From contig JBNGIS010034014.1 of NCBI GenBank assembly GCA_049999725.1, forward strand, positions 1-22,359: 22,359 bases of DNA, given 5' to 3'. The notes under the pieces are model-generated. The model saw only the letters and a list, made by a program, of their open reading frames with translations, did not search any database and was not told the origin of the DNA. This document shows, piece after piece, positions 1 through 9,448 of this stretch. The translations under genes and the position numbers were made by a program. The first letter of the stretch is position 1. Each line of letters opens with the position of its first letter. The DNA is from Haplomitrium mnioides. Lineage: Eukaryota > Marchantiophyta > Haplomitriopsida > Calobryales.

Positions 1-295
1 GTTAATATTTTTATTTGTTTCGTAGAAATATTTTCATCTCCAGAATATAAGTATTTTGCTTTCCACTTTTAAGGTTATTATCTCGTTGAAGCATCTACCC
101 AAGTTGTTTGAATTTCTTTTCTTTTGAAAACTTTGTTGTAAAAATTTAAATCTTTAGCGTTGTTTGACTCATAACAAGAGCTTTGTACCTTTTTTACTTT
201 TAGATTCCGATTTAAAAGTCGATATCTTTTGCATGCGTAGAGTTTTGTGCAAAAATGGAACATTTACAGTTTGTTTCCTCGGTTGTAGAAGTGTG
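1..295. other. AT-rich left flank, no gene seen
   Basis: AT-rich sequence with only short chance reading frames. It contains no recognisable protein motif, RNA gene or transposon end, and it leads directly into the TATGCGCGCATA-core repeats. Confidence 0.6.
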
Positions 296-735
296 AACCC
301 TATGCGCGCATAGACTTTGATTTGCAAGCCAAACATACAATGTACAAAAACTTTTGTACCGAACCTAAAACCTAGCTTCTTCTCAGTCTTTCTTTAAGAA
401 TGTTGTGGTTGTGAGTTCGAATTCCTATGCGCGCATAAACTTTGGGTGGAGTGTTCAGATGGTGAGTTCGGATTCCTAGGCACGTCTTAAGTTTCAGGCG
501 GAGTGTTTAGTTGGTGATTTCGGATTCCTAGGCCCGCCTCAGGTTTCAGGTGGAGTGTTTAGTTGGTGAGTTCGGATTCCTATGCACGCATAGATTTTGG
601 GGTGGAGTGTTCACCTGTTGAGCTTAGATTCCTTAGTGCGCATAGTCTTTGGAGTGGAGTGTTTACATATTGAGCTTGGATTCCTATATGCGCATAGACA
701 TTGGCTCGGAAGTCCACGCCTTCCAAAAGTTCTAC
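296..735. repeat. Tandem array, 52-bp unit with palindromic TATGCGCGCATA core
   Basis: A perfect 12-bp palindrome TATGCGCGCATA stands at 301-312 and again at 426-437. From 426 the core or a mutated form recurs at about 477, 529, 581, 633 and 685, an almost exact 52-bp spacing. Each unit runs roughly GATTCC-core-GACTTTGG, then a GTGGAGTGTT segment and a GTTGAGCT/GTGAGTTC segment. Copies at 477 and 529 have lost the palindrome (CCTAGG followed by CACG or CCCG), while those at 581 and 685 keep most of it. This is a short satellite-like array of about six units plus one isolated core. Decay is probably partly CpG mutation, since the core is GCGCGC-rich (inference). I know of no named family that matches. 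Confidence 0.8.
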
Positions 736-1582
736 TTCTCCTGCATAACCCTTAAGCTTCTTCATACAAAGACAACCGCTTACAACTTTGTTTGTACATA
801 GGTTCTAGACTCTTTCGTAGATCTTGAGACCTTTGTTTGCTTGAATCAAGTCTAAAACTTGAACACGTTTCTTGTTTACAATCTTAATGCAATCTCCTTA
901 ACTACTACCTTTTTTATTCAGAACTATGATACGTTTTTGTAAATGCTTTGTTGAAGTGTGAAATATTTTTAATTGCTGAAACCTTTTTGAAAGCCTACAT
1001 TTACTTTTGCTTGCATGGATTTTCAACTTAATTTGAAAGCTTCCTTTCTTCTTGACGTTTTAATCGAACCTCCTAAATCGATGCAATGTTTCTTTTTGTT
1101 TTATTTTTGTTTACCATTGCAAACTCATTCCCTTGACTTCTAGTCCTCTTAAGCTTTTTCTTTGTGTTTTGTAATATTTTTCCAACAAAAAAGTTTGAAA
1201 CAACACCATGTGTACTTGCGCCTCAAGTTTGTACAATCAAACATATTTCAAAATATTTTCTTTGAACGTGTATTTAAACTCTTGCACTTAGAATTGTAAT
1301 CAATGATAAATGTAATTTTTTGATGAAAACTTACCGTAATTTTTATGATTTTAAACAAATTCCAGTTTTCAAATGTTTTCGTAGGAAGACAAGCACTGAA
1401 TTGATTTTGCATAACAAAATTGACTTTTGCTCTATTATGGTTGCTGAAATGACAAAAAACAAACCCAAAAAACTCATGTACTTTTTGTTTTTAAAAATTA
1501 ACCTCGTTTTTGATGTTTTTTGATATGAAAAAACACAATTTTTCCCCAAAAAAAAAAGTTCCTATTGTGAGTAGCCTGTTCA
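736..1582. other. AT-rich intergenic DNA, no gene seen
   Basis: T-rich sequence containing overlapping short frames on both strands (near 1320-1550) that look like chance frames in low-complexity DNA. An A-run lies near 1548-1557. The stretch from about 1505 to 1582 has weak similarity, in inverted orientation, to the right flank beyond 21780 (shared TTTGATGTTTTT and AGTAGC..GTTC pieces). No promoter, RNA gene or transposon end could be supported. Confidence 0.5.
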
Positions 1583-1603
1583 TGGTTCAAAGTAGCGGCT
1601 GTT
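1583..1603 (+). repeat. Left arm of a perfect 21-bp inverted repeat
   Basis: The arm contains GGTTCAAAGTAGCGGCTGT and is the exact reverse complement of 21759-21779. Weaker inverted similarity continues outward (AGTAGC..GTTC.TGGTTC), but inward the two sides diverge at once. The right arm begins at the last base of the truncated LTR. It could be the end of a TIR transposon or fold-back element that was invaded, or one half of an inverted host sequence. Confidence 0.85.
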
Positions 1604-3216
1604 TCGAGGAATTCTATTTAACCTTGTGAATTACAAGGGATCGGAGTAGCTTTCTTCCGCTCTCCTAAACAAACCAAACTCTCTTCCGTAAATCAATTTA
1701 CAACTTGCATACTCCAGATACGTCTCCTAAACTCCTTAGTGATTTCCTTGAAGATTCGCTTGGACTTCAATCCATCGATCGAAACTTACTCTCCTGATCC
1801 GTCGATCAGAAGAACAATATCCAAACTTCACTCCTAGACCTTACGCATATTTAAAAGAAGCTTGGTACGATCCTTCTTCAACAAATTGAACAGACAGGAC
1901 TACGATCGGTTCGAGTACCCCTTCTACTAGGATTGCTTTCCTCTTTGGGCCACCACTCTACACTTAATCTCTGCAAAATTTCTTTATGTTATTCTAAGAA
2001 TCGAATCTTTCCTCTCTTCGCTGAAGGACAATCAATCTCAGGAAAAGTTTGAAGGCAGCAGTTCTCTTTAAGTTCGTCCTATCTCGCGATAGCCAACGGA
2101 ACCAACTCTTCCTTCTCGCTTATCCTTGTCAATTCTCAAATTGAATTCAACTTGGAGATTATACAAAGCAATTCCTCAAACATAAAGACAACTTCTTACG
2201 AATGGAATCCTCAGACAACTTTTATTCAAAATTCTCCGAGAACTCTTTACTAGAGATTTGGCAACCCTCAGTTTAAGGTCATGAGGAGACTTATACCACA
2301 ATTGTGCTGATCTTCCCTAAACGTTGCACCCTTCAACAGATCGATGCATCGCTTCCTGCATCAAAAGGAACATCGGAATCCTCTCACCGGATATGTCGAC
2401 GAAGTCTTCATCTCGAAAATCTCGGCAACAATCTTGTGATGATGATTGTGTCCTTGTTTCTAATCCAAAATTTTCATATGATAACTCCTTGAAAAGCCCT
2501 TGAAAAGATCTTTTCAATAAGCCTAAGAACTTTTCCTTTGAACTTGAATTGACTCTTCAAATGCATCTTTCTGAAATGGTCATTTTTCATGGTCCGAAAA
2601 GTGGATTGAAGTTCCAAATCCGGTGTCACACTTTGGATAAATATGCTCGTAAATGATTGCCTGAATTTGAATCCGAAACCATGCTTTTATCTTCTTCAGT
2701 TTCCGAATCGGATGCCTTCAAATCTGATCTTCCATTCCATCCAAATCAAAACTTTCTTTCGGATACACTCAGTTCGATGTTGCTCCTCGAATGCACATAA
2801 CTATAGTCATCTTGCAACTGCCACTGCGTTCTTGTTTCTCAACCAAAATAAGCGTGTAATAGCTCGTTGGAAAGCTCTCAAGAAGGGCTTTCTTTAGAGC
2901 ATGTTAGATTTTCATTTGAAGTAGAATCAGATCTTCAATGGCAACCTGAAATATATGTCTTGAAATTGTCACCAATGCAGCCATCTGAATGCAAAGCTCA
3001 CAACAACATCTCGTCAAGTCTTCAAAGCAACTCTGTAGTCGGCCTTTGCCTCAAAGGAACATTTTTTCACAAGTTTCCTTCTTCATAACCCAAAAACTTT
3101 CAAGCACTCAAAGAAATAAGGAGTTAGAAGGCCAAATAATGTATCTTCCACTTGTTAGCTGCCTCACAGTGATACATGGAGATCCTCTAAGAGTGAAATG
3201 TGGTGTCAAGTTGGAA
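1604..3216 (-). other. Unassigned region, possibly a decayed LTR on the minus strand
   Basis: No protein is recognisable; the frames near 2304, 2643, 2867 and 2989 are short and lack any family signature. The stretch 2848-2990 shares an ordered set of short motifs with the nested solo LTR at 10937-12159 on the same strand: CGTTGGAAAGCT, a facing GCTTTC, then AAATTGTCAC.AATG further on. The CT-rich strand and general layout also agree with that LTR. This makes a distantly related, reverse-oriented LTR plausible, but its ends are not visible. The start may coincide with the inverted repeat edge at 1603. Confidence 0.3.
2500..2517. repeat. Perfect 18-bp palindrome
   Basis: TTGAAAAGATCTTTTCAA is fully self-complementary, and a partial copy of its first half (CTTGAAAAGCCC) lies just upstream. 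It is noted as a hairpin or cruciform candidate of unknown role. Confidence 0.75.
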
Positions 3217-4149
3217 CAAGACAAGTTTACTTCAGAGGTCTGATGGAAAAATAAAATAAAATAAAAAGTAATAAAACTACTCTAATTGTCGGGGGCCAAG
3301 CCAAGCCCACTACTCTGAAGACTACTCTACTGGTATGACTATTTGATCACTTGGAGGACATCGTGCCTTGGGGAAGGGTAAGCCCTGAACTAGGTCCGTC
3401 TAGGGGCAAGAGTGTGGATATACAGGTGGCCTTTGTCAGCCAGCGATTTGGATCACTAAAGCTGAATTCATGAAATCGGAAGCATCAATGATACAATGCC
3501 CCTTTGCAAGTGTGAAGGCACCTTGGGAGCAGCGGATTGATCTCAATCAGCTAGTAAGAGCATGACACATGAATCCTTGAAGGAAAATGGGAAAATGGCG
3601 GAAGAGAGAGAAGGAGGCAGTGATCACCAACCAAAGGAGGGGTACCATTTAAAAATTCGAAGTGAGCCAACAAGAACCATGGGCCTTATGGGGATGCGGG
3701 AATCGAGGTCGAGCAAGGAAGAAGGGAACGCCTACTCTAGGCAAAGCAATCGGAGGAGGAAGAACGGATCCACAATGTAGAAATCCGAAGGCACTCAGAG
3801 GAGAGACAAGTCGCGGACATGTCCTGTAGCGGCTACACATCTCAGAAGCAAGGATTAGAGAAGGAAGGAGGATTCATGATTGTCGCAAGGGCAAGCCAGG
3901 CCAGGGAGCGGGGGACGCCTCGATCTTGCAAGCGCGAGCGCGCTCTACAAGAGTCCGAGCGATCCTTCTTTCTTGAATCTGCGAATCCTATCGGAAATGT
4001 GGAGTCCTCTGAAGGCTCCGCGCGATTCCACAGAAACGTGGCATCTCCGGAGCAATTCGCGGGATTCTTTGGACGACTTGGTGGCTCCAAGAAGCCCCAA
4101 GATCTTCACGGGGAGTGGTGGGGCCCTCAAAACCTCATGGGAATTTGCC

Positions 4150-4225
4150 TCTCTAAGTGGGGATCCCGATTAAGGGGGTTCCGATCCGTCTCCCAACGTG
4201 GGGAACCCGCTTAACAGGGATCCGA
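4150..4225. repeat. Hairpin module of the LTR family (copy in fragment A)
   Basis: CTCTCTAAGTGGGGATCCCGATTAAG, read as a decayed palindrome of the TAAGTGGG..CCCACTTA type, is followed by GGGGTTCCGATCCGTC and a second block, GTGGGGAACCCGCTTAACAGGGATCCGA. The same pair of blocks occurs near 6583-6690, 10292-10370, 12170-12252, 19398-19480 and 20014-20122. It has no coding content. Its recurrence in all family members points to a structural or cis-acting LTR module of unknown role. Confidence 0.65.
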
Positions 4226-4249
4226 TGAAAGTCCAACCAGAGAGCAAGG

Positions 4250-4830
4250 AGGAAGACCTGAAAAAGCGATATATCGTAGGTCCGACCGAAGGAAAGCCAA
4301 AGAGTGCCAAAGTGGTGACTTAGAGTAGATCTGAGCTGAGGAGGACTAAGGAAGCCGAAGGGATGGCTTAGCGCGAATCCAGTTATAAGAGAACCGACGA
4401 GTGCCGAAGAGATGATCTATCGATGATCCGACCAAGGAAGAACTGTGGAAGCCGAAGGGGTGACTTAGCGAGGATCCGACAAGAGGAAAAGCAGAGGAGA
4501 GCCGAAAGAGGGACAAATCACCGAATGGTCAGATGAAGAGCAAGTGGAGGCAAAAATACGACTTATCGACGATTCGGTTCAAAGAAGAGCAGCAACGCTG
4601 AAATGGTGATCCATCGAGAACCGTCCAACGGGAAGAAGGTTGAGCCAGAAGGGCAATATGTCGCCAATCCAATTGGAGGAGAAGAAAGATACATCCAAAA
4701 GGCGATCTATCGAATAATCGAGGAGCCAAATGGAGTCGGCCGTGAAAACGACTTAGCGCAGATCCGACCGGTGGAGGAGCAAGCGACGTTGAAAGGATGA
4801 TCCTTCATAGATTCGGCAAGACCAAGTAAG
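4250..4830. repeat. Degenerate ~48-bp tandem repeats in fragment A
   Basis: Units of roughly 48 bp begin with GCCGAAGGGGTGACTTAGCG, followed by a GATCCGAC block and an AGAGGAA..GCAGAGGA block. About a dozen poorly conserved copies are visible, with spacing drifting between about 47 and 60 bp. They match the sharper 48-bp array at 6690-7265. Confidence 0.6.
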
Positions 4831-5685
4831 AAAGTTCGACAGGGTACAGCCGTGACTCTTCGAATCAGGCTCGAGGGATCAACGCTTAGGGGGGTATACA
4901 TCGGGGGCCTCCGATTTTGTTTTGGTTGATGGACGAGCAATCTAAGGACGCGACAGTGACCTCAAGACAGGGATTTTGCAACAAGGTAAGGCATGAGGAA
5001 GAATTCGGTGAGAAGCTGCGTTAAGCGGGTGAACTAGCTCTAGGAGGTAAGCGGGGATTTGGAGATGGACTGGAGGGGTGTCAAGAATCGCTAAGTGAGG
5101 AGCTCGAGAGGCTCGGGCAATCCAAGTTAGGATAGTTAGGATCATCTGCACCAGTTCTGTGACAACCCTAAGAGGGGGAGTCCAGTTCTCTTGTATTGTT
5201 CATTGGTGCAGGTCACAAGCATATTTCTGCCCCAAAGCACAAATAAGGTGGCAGGGTCTGAGTCATTGGGCATTGGAATAAAGTCGAAGAATTACACAAA
5301 GCACAGTAAGGGGGATTATGAATGTGGACCTAGGGGTGTATGAACAATTGACTTGAGTGCAAGCCAAAGAGAGTGAGTGGTGAACATAAGGCCTGTAAGG
5401 AAAGGGAGAACCCTTAAGGTTTGAAAGTGGTAACTTGCAAGGGGCCATCTCAGAAAAGAACCTGAAAGCCCTGAATCTGTCCTCCCCTACCTCCAAAGAG
5501 GTGACTGGAAAGGTTAAGGCCTGGAATAGGGGAGTCACAGCCTTATACCCTTAGGGGCTGCCTCTTGAAAGGAAGAAAATGTGAGAACATTATATTTTTC
5601 TCTAGCGATAGTGTGGAAAACTTATGGGACTAAATCCCCAGTTTGCGGAGACCATCTTGCATGTAGCGACATTGAACTTTTATGT

Positions 5686-5699
5686 GGGGGGGGGGGGGG
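5686..5699 (+). repeat. 14-base G run
   Basis: An uninterrupted run of 14 guanines lies inside LTR fragment B. The corresponding parts of the other LTR copies lack it. It may be a local expansion or a sequencing/assembly artefact. Confidence 0.8.
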
Positions 5700-6582
5700 C
5701 AGGTTCAGTTACTCGCTTTAGAAGAATTCTTCATGGAGAATTGATCAGCTGCATGAAAAGTTCAACCAATTGACTTGCGAAGAAAAAGCGATTGAGTGCG
5801 ATGAGTCGATTATTTATGATCTGAAGCCCTTGCAAAGAAGAATTTCATTGACGGAGAAGAAAGCCTGTGTAGTGGAAAGAAGGAATCCCTTGCTGTATTG
5901 TGAAGGTCACTGTGAAGAAGAATTGGTTGATGCGATAAATGAAGAGCCCAGCATCAAAGGCTTGCTGTGAATTCAAATGGAGACAAATGCCTCTAAATTG
6001 AAAATGGCCTTATCTGAGAAGACCTCTGCCTCATGTGATGAGCTGCTGCGACGTTTGATTGAAGAAGAGCCTCTGAAATTGATGAATAGCCCTGGTATCA
6101 CTGCAAGAATCAAATCGAAAGGAAGGCTGCGATCCATGGTCCGAAGCCCTGCGAAATGGGAATGTCATGAAGAATCACCTGTAAAAATACTTGCTAAGAA
6201 ACGTTGTGGGATGAATGGCTCTGCGATGGAAGAATCGGCTGCAAGGCAGTCCTGCGAAATCTGAAGGTACTTGTTATGAGCAAGTGATCTACGAGAAGTC
6301 TTGTGGAAGAAGAATTGGCTGAAGAATTTAATTTGAAGATCTCTGCGAGGAAGGAATGTGCTGCGAAGAATTGACCAAAGGATTCAGCGTGACTGAAAGG
6401 AAAATTATGAAGGCTGAATGTCCTTGTATGGAGAATCGAATGACAGTGAGCAAAGCGGATGCGCAAAGAATATCAGCGATGCAATGAACGATTGGATTGA
6501 AGAAAAATTGATCTGCGAAGAATCTGGGTCCGATGTCCGTGGTGTCCAATCCGAAGAACGGAGCGGGAATCAACCTTTCTTC

Positions 6583-6680
6583 TAAGTGGGGAGCCCACTT
6601 AAGGGGGTTTCAATTTTCCGATGTGAGGATCCCGATTAACGGGGATCCGATTGACCTCCTTAAGTGGGGAGCCCACTTAA
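6583..6680. repeat. Two near-identical hairpin modules
   Basis: The palindrome TAAGTGGG-GAG-CCCACTTA is perfect at 6583-6601. A longer version with 9-bp arms and a GAG loop stands at 6660-6680. Between them lies a second motif, GATGTGAGGATCCCGATTAA followed by CGGGGATCCGAT. Pre-existing copies in the other LTRs are more decayed, so fragment B preserves the ancestral palindrome best. Confidence 0.8.
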
Positions 6681-6689
6681 CAAGGATCC

Positions 6690-7265
6690 GCTGGGGGAGG
6701 AACAAGGGGTGCCGAAATAGGGATATATCAACAATCCGGCTAGAGGAGGAACGATAGTGCCAAAAGGGCAACTTATCAACAGTTCAGCCAAAGGAGGAAC
6801 GATGGTGCTGAAAGGGTGACTTATCAACGGTCCGGCCAGAGGAGGAATGAGGGTGCCAAAATAGAGATATATCAACGATTTGCTGGAGGAGGAACAAGGA
6901 GTGTTGAAATAGGGATATATCGACGATCCGTTAGAGGAGAAACGATGGTGTTGAAACATGGATATATAAACGGTCCAGCTAGAGGAGGAATGAGGGTGCT
7001 GAAAGGGAGACTTATCAACGGTCCAGCCAGAGGAGGAACGAGGGTGCCAAAACCGGGATATATCGACGATCCCTTAGGGGAGGAACAAGGGGTGCCGAAA
7101 CAAGGATATACCAACGATCCGCTGGAGGAGGAACAAGGGGTGTCGAAATAGGAATATATCAATGATCCGTTAGAAAAGGAACAATGGTGCTGAAATAAAG
7201 ATATATCAATGGTCCGGCCAGAGGAGGAACGAGGGTACCAAAATAGGGATATATCAAAGATTCGG
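6690..7265. repeat. 48-bp tandem array, about 12 units
   Basis: Each unit reads roughly GGAGGAACGA.GGTGCCGAAA, then a GGGATATATCAACGATCCGGC-like block (or AGGGTGACTTATCAACGGTCC) and TAGA. Two sub-types alternate, one with ATATATC and one with ACTTATC. Because 48 is a multiple of three, long frames stay open on both strands with a 16-residue periodicity. The arrays in the 9051-21759 element have only five or six weaker units, so this copy is expanded. Confidence 0.85.
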
Positions 7266-7780
7266 CGTCTGAGGAATCTCACGGGGTGGCGAGTCCAAGG
7301 AATCCAATGGGTTACCCCGAACTGCCACATGTCCGAGGAGGTGTTGTCCGACGTCGTTTTCCACAGGGAAGTTGGACCGTCACCTTGGACCGACAATTTG
7401 ATGTTGACCGTAGTTTCGAGGAATCTCATGGGGTGGCGAGTTTGAGGAATCCAACGGGCTTCCCTGAAGCGCCACGTGTCACCTGTCCGGCGTCCGTGGA
7501 ATCTCATGGGTTTTCGAGTCCAAGGAATCCAATAGGCTCCCCTGACATGCCATGTGTCACCTGTCCGATGTTCGAGGAATCTCACGGGGTGGCTGGTCCG
7601 AGAAATCCAACGGGCTCCCCCGACGCGCCACGTGTCACCTGTCCGATGTCCGAGGAATCTCACGGGTTTCCAGTCCGATGAATCTTACGGGATGGCGAGT
7701 CCAAGGAATCCAACGGGCTCCCCCGATGCACCACATGTCAGCTGCACGACATCTGTGGAATCTCACGGGTTGTCAAGCTA
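7266..7780. repeat. 78-bp tandem array, about 6 units
   Basis: Units read GAGGAATCTCACGGGGTGGC, then GAGTCCAAGGAATCCAACGG, GCTCCCCCGACGCGCCACGT and GTCACCTGTCCGATGTC. The best copies lie between about 7480 and 7745. The 78-bp period (26 codons) keeps a minus-strand frame open with a 26-residue repeat. The unit resembles the 76-bp repeats at 12690-12840 and 20575-20720, so it is probably an expanded version of that module. Confidence 0.8.
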
Positions 7781-9439
7781 AAAAGAGGATAAGACAAAGG
7801 AAAAGGTATGTCTCTTCAAACGTCGATTGCCAGAGCTATAGATGTCAAATTTGCGTGAAGTCAGTCTTGTTGGGAAGAGGACAACAAAGTGCAGCTGTAG
7901 GCGCCCATTTTAGGCTCTGAATCTAGAAGAAAAACCACTTTCAGGTTGTGTGAAAAGGCAGGATGCACCCCTCAACCGTCAGAAAAGGGAAACATGGACC
8001 TTCAAGGAAGGGCGGTGATTAAACAAAAAGGATGGGTAGGAAAACTAGCACGGAGATAGACTAGCTTGCTCTGAAGCTACGGGGACTGATAATTTGGTGC
8101 AGAGAGAGCAGCAGGATATAGAGGAGAGAGTTTTGGTGAGACCTTTGGTGAAGTGGGTGTATTCGTGAAGGAAGGCCATCATAGGGTGGAGGTGGACTCA
8201 GGAGGTGCTAGGAATCATTGAGCAGGAGGCTCTAGAGGCTCAAACTACTCAGGTGGACTCACATTTGAAGGCAGACCAACATTTGGAGGTGGACCAACAC
8301 TTAGAGGAGAGGAGAATTCTTTCGGTTTGTATTTCGTGAGGGGCAGCCAAAGGGGGGTCTTGGTGTCGTCTTAGCTTTGGTTTGTGCAAGAGATCAGTCC
8401 CATAAGCATTAGGAGAGTGAAGCTGGTGTTACATTCTTGTGGAGAAAGGAGAGGAGTGGCCACGTTAGTGCTTGCGCATTGCGAGGAAGATCCAGCCAAT
8501 TCTCGGGTGGAGTGGGTGATCCAGCAGCTGGGAGAGCTGTCTTCCAGAGGTGGAAGTTAAATAAGACCTCTTCTGAGCATGAGGAAGTGAATTCATGGCT
8601 TCTAGCGATGGAAGCTAAAAAACTATCTGGACAGGGTGTGTGAGTGGGGAGAGAGTGGCATGGAGAATAATGTTTCTGGTGTTGTTGTGTTTGCAAAGTC
8701 AAGGCTCATATTCGGAACACAGATTCTAAACTTTGGTTGGAACTCCAACGAATAGAGAATGGTGTGGGGAAGGCTAAAGCAGATCATAAAGGAGAATCAA
8801 AGTTGGTTTGGGAGGAAACAAGGCTGCATCACTTGCTAGTCTAGTTAGGCTAGGGTGTTGGTGACAATTTGCTGCATGACAAGTGGGAGTAGAGGAAAGG
8901 TTAGGAGATATAGGAAGAGAGTAGGATAGTTCTGTACATGTTTAGGAAGGTCAATATGTTGGGTTCAGCTTGTGGGTGGTGATTTCTATTTTGTTGGAAG
9001 GATACATCAGATAGCTTCACTTTGTTTGGGTGTTGGAGTAGCTGGCCCCGTGCCAGCCGAGCTTGAAGGGGCTTAGTGCGAAAATTTCCAAAAATTTTGT
9101 GACAAACCAAGCAGGTTATGTGTTTTCAGCCAACATGATTTCCAATGCACACAAACAGGGCTCAAGGTAGGCTTGGAGAGAAGGGGAGGACTGAGGTCAG
9201 GACAAGGTTACTTCAAAGGTATGATAGAGAAAAGAAAATAAAATAAAAAGTAATAAAACTAACCTATTTGTTGAGGGCCAAGCCAAGCCCACTGATTTCC
9301 TAACTATCTAACTCGGAGGACAGCTGCCCTGGGGGGGTTTTAGCCCTGAACTAGGTCCGTCCAAGGGCAGAGAAGGGAATGTGGTGGCCATACACCCCTC
9401 TAGGGGGCTGCCTCTTGAAAGAACAAAGGACTGGGGGAG

Positions 9440-9448
9440 TTATATATT
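9440..9448 (+). promoter_or_regulatory. Candidate TATA box of the LTR promoter
   Basis: TTATATATT, about 390 bp into the LTR, is the only clear TATA-like element in this part and is conserved in the right LTR at 18538-18546. Fragment B has TTATATTTT at the matching place (near 5590). Transcription would start some 30 bp downstream, which would mark the U3/R border (inference). Confidence 0.4.

Larger units (their letters stand above)
3217..5537 (+). mobile_element. Diverged LTR fragment A, same family as the 9051-21759 element
   Basis: Several ordered landmarks match the LTRs at 9051-14312 and 18149-21759. They are ACAAG.TTACTTCA.AGGT.TGAT followed by an ATAAAATAAAA tract and AGTAATAAAACTA (about 3220-3277); GGGCCAAGCCAAGCCCACT (3293-3311); CCCTGAACTAGGTCCGTC near 3383; a hairpin module at 4150-4225; 48-bp repeats at 4250-4830; the GGAGATGGACTGGAGGGG and GAGCTCGAGAGGCTC region at about 5060-5112; and a terminal region at 5390-5500 like 14160-14290 (GGTAACTTGCAAGGGGCC). 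The first ~150 bp and true 5' end are not clear. No coding domain is present. The many frames here come from repeats and are not genes. The order of some modules differs from the other copies. Confidence 0.7.
5538..9050 (+). mobile_element. LTR fragment B, same family, with expanded internal arrays
   Basis: Starts inside the LTR pattern at TTAGGGGCTGCCTCTTGAAAG (compare 9400 and 18500) and continues through homologous landmarks. These are AACTTATGGGA; a GA-rich stretch 5730-6500 with recurring GCGAAGA units; GATGTCCGTGGTGTCCAATC near 6532; hairpin modules; tandem arrays at 6690-7780; GGAATCATTGAGCAGGAGGC near 8212; and TCTTCCAGAGGTGGAAGTTA near 8540. It ends with TTGGAAGGATACATCAGAT (about 8994), which parallels 13914-13930 of the left LTR. 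The next LTR begins at 9051, so this fragment lacks both its own 5' ~190 bp and its last ~350 bp. No intact coding region. Stretch 7780-8900 is ordinary LTR sequence with only short spurious frames. Confidence 0.7.

Noticed and set aside
1320-1549. Overlapping 67- and 68-codon frames on opposite strands
   Set aside because: They are in AT-rich DNA, mirror each other and lack any protein signature.
3819-4214. 131-codon plus-strand frame with overlapping frames on both strands
   Set aside because: It lies inside LTR fragment A, crosses repeat modules, has no family motif and is not conserved in the other LTR copies.
7286-7681. 131-codon plus-strand frame with ESHG..NPTGSPDAPRVTCP repeats
   Set aside because: It is a translation of the 78-bp array, open only because the period is a multiple of three; two other frames over the same stretch look equally open.
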